64,000 bases of DNA from Planctomycetota bacterium (GTDB lineage Bacteria; Planctomycetota; B15-G4; SIAN01): NCBI GenBank assembly GCA_009691715.1, contig SIAN01000011.1, positions 37,847 through 101,846 of the forward strand. Reading direction: 5' to 3'. The notes under the pieces were generated by a model. It worked only from the letters and a program-made list of their open reading frames with translations. It was not told the DNA's origin and did not search any database. How positions within the stretch are numbered: the stretch's first letter is position 1; every line of letters starts with the position of its first letter. The translations under genes were made by a program, and so were the position numbers. Shown piece after piece: positions 57,381-64,000 of this stretch.

Positions 57381-59348
57381 GTGACAAACCCCGATCCCGA
57401 AGGCGACCAACTGCTCGACGTGCGCCAACGCGACGTGCGCGTCGTGAGCACGTTGGTCACGGCGGCACTCGCCGGCGGGATGGCGCTGCTGTGGCCGTCC
57501 GTCCAGGAGCGGGTGGTCGCACGTTTCGGCCCGTTCTTCCCATCGCGCTTCCTGCTCGGCGAACTCCTTGTCTTGGTCGCGCTCTACCTCGCCCACGTTT
57601 GGCGCAAGGCGGGCCGGATCGAGCGACTGATCCAGCAACTGCTCTCGGAACGCGATCGCGGACGAGTTCTCGAGGAGCGCCTCGCGCAGGCGCGCGTCGT
57701 GCTGCAGGCCTCCGCGCAGTTGCAACTCGACGACGATGCCGGCGAGTCGCTGCGGCGAATCCTCCAGTGCGTGACCGAGGCGCTGCAGGCGCAGCGCGGC
57801 GTGCTCTGGCGGCAGCGTGGCGACGGTCGGCCGCCCGAACGCGAGGCGGTCTTTCCGTCGGCCAAGAGCGCGCCCGACCCGCTCGCGCTGGCGTTCGAGG
57901 ACGAAGTCGCACGCAAGGTGCTGGCGTCAGGCGAGACGCTGCGCATCGACGACCAGACCGACCTGTCGCATCTCGGCATCGATGCCGCGCGGCCACGCGG
58001 CGGCGCGGCGCGCTACGTCGCCGCCCCGCTCGTCCTGGAGCGCAAGCCGGTCGGAGTGCTGCTGCTGTGCGATCCGTGCAGCGCCGAGACCGAGGGCCGC
58101 TCGCCGCTCGAATTGCTCGAGGTCTTCGCCGGGTTCGCGGCAGGAGTGCTGCGCAACCTGCGCCTGTTCCAGGCGATCGCGCGGCGCAACGACGAGCTTC
58201 TCCGCGCGCGCCAGCTCCTCTGCGACCACCAGCGCGAACTCGCGGAGATCGATGCGGTCGCCACGATGTCGCGCGTCGCGCGCAGCCTGGCGCACGGTCT
58301 CGCCGACCCGCTCACGGCGATCTCCGGCTTTGTCGACGTGGCGCTGACGTCGTCGGGCGACTCGCTGACGTTGAAGAGCGCGCGCGAAGGGCTGCGGCGC
58401 GAGACTGCGGAGCTCAAACGACGACTGCATTCGGTGGTCGAATTCACCGAGACGTGGCGGCGCGAGTACGGACTCGTCGACGTGAACCAGGTGGTCGAGA
58501 CCGCGGTCGCGCTGCAGAGCGAGCCGCTGCGCACGCGCGGCATCACCTGCCGGTTCGAGCCGCACGCCGGGCTGCCCTACACCGTCGCCGACGCCACGCG
58601 TCTGCGCCAGGCGATCCTGAGCCTGCTCACCTTCCTGCGCGACGCCGTGCGCGAGGGCCCTGGTCGCGAACTGCGTCTGCGCACGCTCGCCGAGGGCGAC
58701 AAGCTGCGGCTCCATTGCGACTTCCCGGGCCGCCCCGACCTCGCGCAATTCTGCGCGCCACTGCTCGCCACGCATGTCGACATCGCCCTGCTGCAGCGCG
58801 AACACCACGTCGAGCTACCGGTCGCTGTCGCCATCGTGCGCGAGCATCGCGGCGACGTGACCCTCGAACTGCGCGAGGACGGGACGACGCGGCTCGCCGT
58901 GGTGCTGCCCGTGCTCGACCGCGCGCCGTCGGTCGGCGCCGCGCACCCGCCGAGCGAGGAATCGTTCGACGAGGTGCTGTCGCGGCTGTGCGGAGAGCCG
59001 CTGGCGACGCGCGTCGCGCTGAAAGTCGCCGAGAACGCGGCGACAACGCCGGCGATGGCTGCACGGCCTGTAGCGGCGGCAATGCTTGCAGCGCGTGCAC
59101 CGCCTTTCGCAGCGGTGGAGCCGATGGTTGAAGCACCACGTCCTTCGCAAGTGATCGCGCCTGAACCGAGCGGACCGGCGAACGCTGGCCTCGACGGACT
59201 GTTCGCGCCAGGCGAGATGTTCCAAGGCGGACCGCCGAAGATCGCTCGGCGTCGGGATTCGACACCGCGTCGTGGTGTGCAGCAGGCGGAACTCGACGAC
59301 GTGCTGAGCCTGTTCGATCGCGAGGAAAAGCCGCCCGTCGCGAAATGA
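57381..59348 (+). CDS. GAF-domain histidine-kinase-like protein with degenerate ATPase domain
   Basis: This is a 655-aa protein. Two membrane segments (VVSTLVTAALAGGMALLW and FLLGELLVLVALYLAHVW) are followed by a coiled coil, a GAF domain (about residues 110-225, ending VLLLCDPCS), a second coiled coil and a DHp-like helix (SLAHGLADPLTAISGFVDV, His305). The ATPase domain resembles HATPase_c (TVADATRLRQAILSLLTFLR), but the N-box Asn is missing and no DxGxG ATP-lid motif is seen. The C-terminal tail is long and Ala/Pro-rich. It is probably a pseudokinase or scaffold. The GTG has GGAG upstream; ATG at 57345 is the alternative. Confidence 0.75.
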   Translation: MTNPDPEGDQLLDVRQRDVRVVSTLVTAALAGGMALLWPSVQERVVARFGPFFPSRFLLGELLVLVALYLAHVWRKAGRIERLIQQLLSERDRGRVLEERLAQARVVLQASAQLQLDDDAGESLRRILQCVTEALQAQRGVLWRQRGDGRPPEREAVFPSAKSAPDPLALAFEDEVARKVLASGETLRIDDQTDLSHLGIDAARPRGGAARYVAAPLVLERKPVGVLLLCDPCSAETEGRSPLELLEVFAGFAAGVLRNLRLFQAIARRNDELLRARQLLCDHQRELAEIDAVATMSRVARSLAHGLADPLTAISGFVDVALTSSGDSLTLKSAREGLRRETAELKRRLHSVVEFTETWRREYGLVDVNQVVETAVALQSEPLRTRGITCRFEPHAGLPYTVADATRLRQAILSLLTFLRDAVREGPGRELRLRTLAEGDKLRLHCDFPGRPDLAQFCAPLLATHVDIALLQREHHVELPVAVAIVREHRGDVTLELREDGTTRLAVVLPVLDRAPSVGAAHPPSEESFDEVLSRLCGEPLATRVALKVAENAATTPAMAARPVAAAMLAARAPPFAAVEPMVEAPRPSQVIAPEPSGPANAGLDGLFAPGEMFQGGPPKIARRRDSTPRRGVQQAELDDVLSLFDREEKPPVAK

Positions 59349-59410
59349 GGCGTGCCGAGCGGGGCGCGCACGTTCAGCGATGCTGCCGTCGATGCCAAGT
59401 TGAGCCGCGG

Positions 59411-59463
59411 CGGTGACGAAACCGACGTTCTGTGTCTGGATCAGATTGTCGGTTTGGTCACCG
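59411..59463. repeat. Palindromic 53-bp element, copy 2 (core inverted)
   Basis: Arms are the same as in copy 1 (CGGTGACGAAACCGAC and GTCGGTTTGGTCACCG), but the 21-base core is the exact reverse complement. A partial third arm, GGTTTCGTCACCG, follows at 59468-59480 and holds the stop codon of the minus-strand gene. It lies between convergent genes, as does copy 1. Confidence 0.92.
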
Positions 59464-59474
59464 CCTGGGTTTCG

Positions 59475-61763
59475 TCACCGCTCGTTGCCTGGCGTGCAGC
59501 AGTCGTCCCCTTCCGGGAACCGGTAACGCTTTAGCTCCGACGGTTGCAGCACCGCCTCGCCTTCGATCGCGAGCCACGCGCGGTCCATCGCGACGCCAGC
59601 GAATCGTGAGCGCGTCTGCGAACCGGGCCAGCGCACGTCGATCGCGGCGATCGCGGTCGCGTCGCAAAGTCCGATTTCGGCCTGCAGCGAGGACGAGCCG
59701 AAGCTGCCACCGGTCCCGACGACGTGATGGATCGAGCGCGGGCCGCCGGGCGTGACGATGTCGACGCGGACGCGCGCACCGACCGCGGCGCGGTTCGCCT
59801 TCGTCCCTTGGAAACGCAGCGTGATCCAGTGTTTGCCGTGGCCGGGGTTCTCGAAGACGACGGTTGGATAGGCGTCGCCGGTCAGCGCGCCGCCGGCTTC
59901 GAGGTAGACATCTTGGTCGCCGTCGCCGTCCAGGTCGGCCCACGCGATGCCGTGCCCCTTCTGCAGATGGCCGAAGCCGCCGGCTGTCGTCACGTCGATG
60001 AATCGCCCATTCCCGTCGTTCCGGAACATCCGGTTGGGCAGCAGCGCGCGCAGGCTCGGCGCGCCGTTGCCGAGATAGAAATCGGTCCAGCCGTCATTGT
60101 CGAGGTCGCCGAAGTTCGACCCCATCGTCAGCACTGCGCGATCGACGCCGGCAGCCTTCGTCACGTCGCTGAACCGGCCGCCGCCGTCGTTGTGATAGAG
60201 GCGCGGCACCGATGAAAGTTCGCGACCGAACATCAGATTGCCGACCTCGCTGATCGAGTCGCTGGTGAAGAGTCCGTTGCCGGCCGCGAAGAGGTCCTGC
60301 CGCCCGTCGTTGTCGTAGTCGAAAAACCACGCCGGGAAGCTCATCACCGGCTCGGCGACGCCCGCCTGCGCGGTGATGTCGACGAAGTGGAGCCTCTCCG
60401 CGCCGCCTGCCACATTGCGCAGCAGCACGTTCGCCGCCTCCCGCTTCGAGTAGTAGAGGTCGATCCGCCCGTCGTCGTCGATGTCGCCGGCCGCGACGCC
60501 CTTCACCCAGCCGACGACGTCAGCACCGACCGCCTCCGCCACCTCGCGAAAGGTCCCGTCGCGGTTGCTCAGAAACAGCTCGCACGCGTGTTCCTCGTCG
60601 GGATCCTGCGTCTCGTTGCCGATCACGAGGTCGAGCCAGCCGTCGCCGTCCAAATCGGCCCACTGCGCCGTCTGCGTCGGGTGGTAGGAGAGCAGACCCG
60701 CCTCCTCGGTCACGTCCTCGAAGGTGGCGTCGCCGCGATTGCGCAGCAGCGAGTTCGGCATCCGGCCGATCTCCCCCATCCACGCGCCGCGCAGGATCAG
60801 GACATCAGCGTCGCCGTCGTTGTCGTAGTCGGCGTGGCAGCAGTTGAGCCCGCCGGTCTCGCCGATCAGCCCCGCCTCGCGCGTGCGCTCGACGAAGGTG
60901 CCGATGCCTTCGCCATCGACCCGGCAGAGGAACAGCTGCGCCTGGTCCTCGAGCCCAATCGCCGTGCAGAACACATCGATCAGCCCATCGCCGTCGAAGT
61001 CCTCGAGACAGACTCCGCCCGACAACGTCGAATGGCCGAGCCCCGCCGCCGGCGCCACGTCGCGGAAGCGCCCGCAGTCCCACTGCGATTCGAGCACCTT
61101 CGGATCGAGCCGCCACTTCTCCGGCACCTGATCGGGCCACCGTCCAAGCGTCATCGCCGCGAGGTTCAGCAGCCAGCGCGACTCGACGTCGTCCGGAAAC
61201 TCCTCGCACAGTTCGAGATAGAGCGCGTAGGCGTGCTCCGACCCCTCGCGCTCGACGTGCTGCCCGCCCGCCGCGATCGGCGCGATGCATGACGCGCAAG
61301 CATGGTGGCCGATGCAGTTCTCGACCTCGCCGAGCCGTAGCCACGTGATCGCCCGCCAACGCTTCATGTCGGCCACGAACTCGGCGTCCGGCTTCCCGAA
61401 CCGCGCGAGCCACGACTTCTCGGCGGCATCGAACTCGGCCAGCGCCCCGCGCGGATCGCCGACTTGCACCAGCTCGCGCGCCAGTAACCGGTGCTTGCGC
61501 GGCTCGTCGTCGCTGCCGAGCGAGTCCTCGAGTTGCTCGCGGCGCCACGGCATGCGCTGCGCGTTCAGCATGTAGCCATCGGGGCGCTTGAAATCGACGT
61601 CAGCCGCGATCTCCGCCAGCTCCTCCGCCATCCAGAGCGTCCCGGCGCTGCGCGGATCCCCAGGCTGCGGCACCGGGCGGCGGTTCGACTGCCACCACCA
61701 AGCGAGCGCCGCGGCGACGAGCACGATGTCGGCGAGGACGAAGAGGAGCAGGCGGCGTTTCAT
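59475..61763 (-). CDS. CRTAC1-type protein, second pair
   Basis: This 762-aa protein has a membrane anchor MKRRLLLFVLADIVLVAAAL. The helical N-terminal region bears the motif NCIGHHACASCIAPI, then FG-GAP loops follow (DFDGDGLIDVF, DLDGDGWLDLVIGNET, DIDDDGRIDLYYSK, DLDGDGDQDVYLEA). ASPIC/UnbV (WITLRFQGTKANRAAVGARV, GSFGSSSLQAEIGLCDATAI) precedes a C-terminal vicinal pair, DDCCTPG. Its closest visible relative is the next gene. Function is unknown; it is probably exposed to the periplasm or outside. Confidence 0.88.
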   Translation of the reverse strand: MKRRLLLFVLADIVLVAAALAWWWQSNRRPVPQPGDPRSAGTLWMAEELAEIAADVDFKRPDGYMLNAQRMPWRREQLEDSLGSDDEPRKHRLLARELVQVGDPRGALAEFDAAEKSWLARFGKPDAEFVADMKRWRAITWLRLGEVENCIGHHACASCIAPIAAGGQHVEREGSEHAYALYLELCEEFPDDVESRWLLNLAAMTLGRWPDQVPEKWRLDPKVLESQWDCGRFRDVAPAAGLGHSTLSGGVCLEDFDGDGLIDVFCTAIGLEDQAQLFLCRVDGEGIGTFVERTREAGLIGETGGLNCCHADYDNDGDADVLILRGAWMGEIGRMPNSLLRNRGDATFEDVTEEAGLLSYHPTQTAQWADLDGDGWLDLVIGNETQDPDEEHACELFLSNRDGTFREVAEAVGADVVGWVKGVAAGDIDDDGRIDLYYSKREAANVLLRNVAGGAERLHFVDITAQAGVAEPVMSFPAWFFDYDNDGRQDLFAAGNGLFTSDSISEVGNLMFGRELSSVPRLYHNDGGGRFSDVTKAAGVDRAVLTMGSNFGDLDNDGWTDFYLGNGAPSLRALLPNRMFRNDGNGRFIDVTTAGGFGHLQKGHGIAWADLDGDGDQDVYLEAGGALTGDAYPTVVFENPGHGKHWITLRFQGTKANRAAVGARVRVDIVTPGGPRSIHHVVGTGGSFGSSSLQAEIGLCDATAIAAIDVRWPGSQTRSRFAGVAMDRAWLAIEGEAVLQPSELKRYRFPEGDDCCTPGNER

Positions 61764-61810
61764 GGGCGGGGAGGTCCGAGGCGACAGATGCGGCCGGCGG
61801 CGACGCGAGG

Positions 61811-64000
61811 CTACTCCGGCTTCGACGGCGGCGGGCAGCACTCCGCACCAGCTGCGGCGAACCGGAACGGCGCGAGCGTCTGCTCGACCAGCTCGCCAGC
61901 CTCCTCGACCGCGAGCCAGGCGTGATCGAGCATGGCCGCACTGTCCTTGGGGACGATGCGTGAAAGATTCGCCGATCCAGGCCAATCGATCTCGATCAGC
62001 GTGACGGCCGTCGCTTCGCCGAGCCCGATCTCCGCCTGCAGCGACGACGAACCGAAGCTGCCGCCGGTGCCGATGGTCGTGTGCACCGTCCGCTCGCCCT
62101 GTGGCGAGGCGACAACGACGCGCACCCGCGCGCCGATTGCGCTGCGGTTCGACTTCACGCCGCGCAGTCGCAACGTGATCCAGCGCTGGCCGTGGCCGGG
62201 GTTTTCGTAGAGCACGCTCGGGTAGGCATCGCCGTCGAAGAAGCCGCCCGTCTCCAGGAACAGATCGAGATCGCCGTCCTCGTCGATATCTCCCAAGGCC
62301 ACCGCGTGCCCCTTCTGCAGATGGCCGGTGCCGGCAGCGAAGGTCACGTCGACGAACCGCCCGCCACCCGCGTTTCGGTACATGCGATTCGGCAGCAAAG
62401 CGTCAAGCGGTGGCGAGCCGTTGCCGAGATAGACATCCTCGAAGCCGTCGCCGTCGAAGTCGCCGAAGTTCGAGCCCATCGACAGGATCGCGTCGCCGAG
62501 GTCGCTCTCCGACGCCACGTCGCGGAACCGGCCGCCCTCGTTCGTGAACAGCCGCGTGGGCGCGAGCGGAGGCTCGCCCACCATCACCTTGCCGATGTCG
62601 GCCGCGAACTCGCGCACCAGCGGCGCGTTGGTCGAGACGAAGAGGTCGTCATCGCCGTCCTGGTCGCAGTCGAAGAACCAGGTCGGAAAGCTCATCTTCG
62701 GGCCTTCGTCGAGCCCGGCCGCGGTCGTGACGTCGGCGAAGCGGAAGCCGGGTGCGCGCTCGCTCGACTCGTTGCGCAGCAGTCGGTTGCTGCCGTTGCG
62801 CATCGAGTAGTAGAGATCGACGCGGCCATCGCCATCGAAGTCGCCCGCCGCCACGCCCTTCACCCAGCCAACGACGTCGGCGCCGACCGCGCGCGCCACC
62901 TCCTCGAACGTGCCGTCGCGCTTGCTGCGGAACAGTTCGCAGGGATGGCGGTGCCGGTCTTCTTGCGTCTCGTTGCCGATCACCAGATCGAGCCAGCCGT
63001 CGCCATCGAAGTCGCGCCACTGCGCCGTCTGCGTCGGATGGAACGAGAGCAGCCCCGCCTCCTCGGTCACATCGTCGAACGACCCATCGCCGCGATTGCG
63101 CAGCAGCGAGTTGGGCAGTCGCCCCTGCTCGCCCCACCACGCGCCGCGCAGCACCAGCACGTCGGCATCGCCATCGTTGTCGTAGTCGGCGTGCGCCATG
63201 TTGAGCCCGCCCATCAGGCCCGCGAGCCCCGCCTCGCGCGCCCGATCGACGAACGTGCCGTCGCCCTGGTTGCGATAGAGGTGGAACGGCTCGTCGAAGC
63301 CGAGCGACGCCGTCATCACATCGAGCCGGCCGTCGCCGTCGAAGTCCTCGATGCATGCGCCACCGGACAACGACGAGTCGGCAAGGCCCGCCTGCGGCGC
63401 GACATCGCGGAAACGGAGGAAGGGGACGCGCGACTCGAACTGCTCCTTCTGCAGCCGGACCGCCTCGGGCAACCCATCGGGCCACTTCCCGAGCGTCATC
63501 GCCGCGAGGTTGGCGAGCCAGCGCGCGTCGCGGTCGTCGGGCACGCGCGCGAGCAGTTCGAGGTAGAGCGCGAGCGCCTGCTCCGAGCCGCGCCGCACCG
63601 TGTGCTCGGCCGCCGGCGCGATCGGCACGACGCACGACGCGCAACCGTGGTGGTGGATGCAGTTCTCGAGCTCGCCGAGGCGCAGCCAGCTCACCGCGCG
63701 CCAACGCAGCAACTCGATCGCCTCGGGCGCGCGCGCCACCGCCGCCGCGTCGATCGGCGGCTTCTGCTTCCCCACTTCGCGCTGCCACGCCTGCTCCGCC
63801 GACGCGAAACAGTCGAGCGCCGCCAGCGGATCGCCCCCCTCGAGCAACTCTTCGCCGAGCTTCAGGTGCGCGCGCCACTCCGCCGGCTCGCCCCACGCGG
63901 CCGCCAGCTGTTCGCGCTTGAGCGGCACGCGCAACCGGTTCCAGGCGTAGCCATCCTTGCCGCGCGGATCGAGATCGTCGCGCCAGTCGGCGAGGCGCTC
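61811..64000 (-). CDS. CRTAC1-type protein, partial at right edge
   Basis: The frame is open to base 64000, giving at least 729 residues; the true N-terminus is outside. Reading from the edge, ERLADWRDDLDPRGKDGY aligns with the same part of the neighbouring paralogue, so the TTG at 63934 is not the start. Features are the motif NCIHHHGCASCVVPI, FG-GAP loops (DFDGDGRLDVM, DYDNDGDADVLVL, DFDGDGRVDLYYS), the ASPIC/UnbV end (WITLRLRGVKSNRSAIGARV) and the C-terminal vicinal pair AECCPPPS. Structure and order match the downstream gene. Confidence 0.87.
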   Translation of the reverse strand, partial: ERLADWRDDLDPRGKDGYAWNRLRVPLKREQLAAAWGEPAEWRAHLKLGEELLEGGDPLAALDCFASAEQAWQREVGKQKPPIDAAAVARAPEAIELLRWRAVSWLRLGELENCIHHHGCASCVVPIAPAAEHTVRRGSEQALALYLELLARVPDDRDARWLANLAAMTLGKWPDGLPEAVRLQKEQFESRVPFLRFRDVAPQAGLADSSLSGGACIEDFDGDGRLDVMTASLGFDEPFHLYRNQGDGTFVDRAREAGLAGLMGGLNMAHADYDNDGDADVLVLRGAWWGEQGRLPNSLLRNRGDGSFDDVTEEAGLLSFHPTQTAQWRDFDGDGWLDLVIGNETQEDRHRHPCELFRSKRDGTFEEVARAVGADVVGWVKGVAAGDFDGDGRVDLYYSMRNGSNRLLRNESSERAPGFRFADVTTAAGLDEGPKMSFPTWFFDCDQDGDDDLFVSTNAPLVREFAADIGKVMVGEPPLAPTRLFTNEGGRFRDVASESDLGDAILSMGSNFGDFDGDGFEDVYLGNGSPPLDALLPNRMYRNAGGGRFVDVTFAAGTGHLQKGHAVALGDIDEDGDLDLFLETGGFFDGDAYPSVLYENPGHGQRWITLRLRGVKSNRSAIGARVRVVVASPQGERTVHTTIGTGGSFGSSSLQAEIGLGEATAVTLIEIDWPGSANLSRIVPKDSAAMLDHAWLAVEEAGELVEQTLAPFRFAAAGAECCPPPSKPE

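Noticed and set aside
61280..61330. CASC in CRTAC1 proteins considered as a c-type heme site
   Set aside because: The residue after the second Cys is not His, so CxxCH is not met.

Overview
The window is high-GC bacterial DNA, densely packed and mostly coded on the minus strand. It looks like a Gram-negative member of, or relative of, the Planctomycetota. This rests on a GyrA with the HPHGESVIYP / GNFGSIDGDPPAAMRYTE type of active-site region, several large FG-GAP/ASPIC-UnbV (CRTAC1-type) secreted proteins, CnaB-like carboxypeptidase-regulatory proteins, sulfatase-like proteins, an LpoB/YcfL lipoprotein set and type II secretion-like parts. The phylum is an inference. No rRNA, tRNA, CRISPR array, phage or IS element was recognised.

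Layout. 1-6.3 kb: edge of a CnaB-like protein, acyl-CoA desaturase, small zinc-ribbon protein, UbiD decarboxylase, LolC/E-type permease and citrate synthase. 6.5-10.9 kb: ECF sigma factor, anti-sigma factor, Spy/CpxP-like protein, GspL-like and GspM-like proteins and a lipoprotein, in one direction. 11.0-16.6 kb: two tandem sulfatase-superfamily proteins with Thr at the nucleophile position. 16.7-19.4 kb: LpoB-like, COG3014-like, YcfL-like and a fourth lipoprotein. 19.7-26.7 kb: secreted proteins (an internally duplicated protein, a multi-CnaB protein with an EF-hand tail, a SUMF1-domain protein). 26.8-41.5 kb: ribBA, rpiA, PQQ-type sugar dehydrogenase, gyrA, two ABC export systems (one with a parvulin-like protein between its subunits) and arginase. 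41.7-48.7 kb: YaiI, pteridine-reductase-like SDR, Rieske protein, a broken cupredoxin-like gene, xseB, xseA, a probable selenoprotein and an HD hydrolase. 48.7-64 kb: two tandem pairs of CRTAC1 proteins flanking an acyl-CoA synthetase, glutamate formimidoyltransferase, imidazolonepropionase and a degenerate histidine-kinase-like protein.

The most interesting items are as follows. (1) An AhpD-like/peroxidase-related gene (46611-47192) has an in-frame UGA exactly where the second Cys of CxxC should be, followed by a hairpin that fits the bacterial SECIS model. (2) A 53-bp palindromic element occurs at 48706-48758 and 59411-59463. Its arms are identical and in the same orientation, but its 21-bp core is exactly inverted. 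(3) A near-identical 296-bp patch is shared by two otherwise diverged CRTAC1 paralogues. (4) XseA carries an N-terminal HARP-like extension. (5) A cupredoxin-like gene is broken by an amber stop and a frameshift.

Functional links: ftcD and hutI form the end of histidine degradation; ribBA and rpiA supply riboflavin and pentose phosphate metabolism; xseA and xseB make exonuclease VII. Start codons are often GTG or TTG here, and several starts were chosen from Shine-Dalgarno matches or 1-4 nt overlaps.
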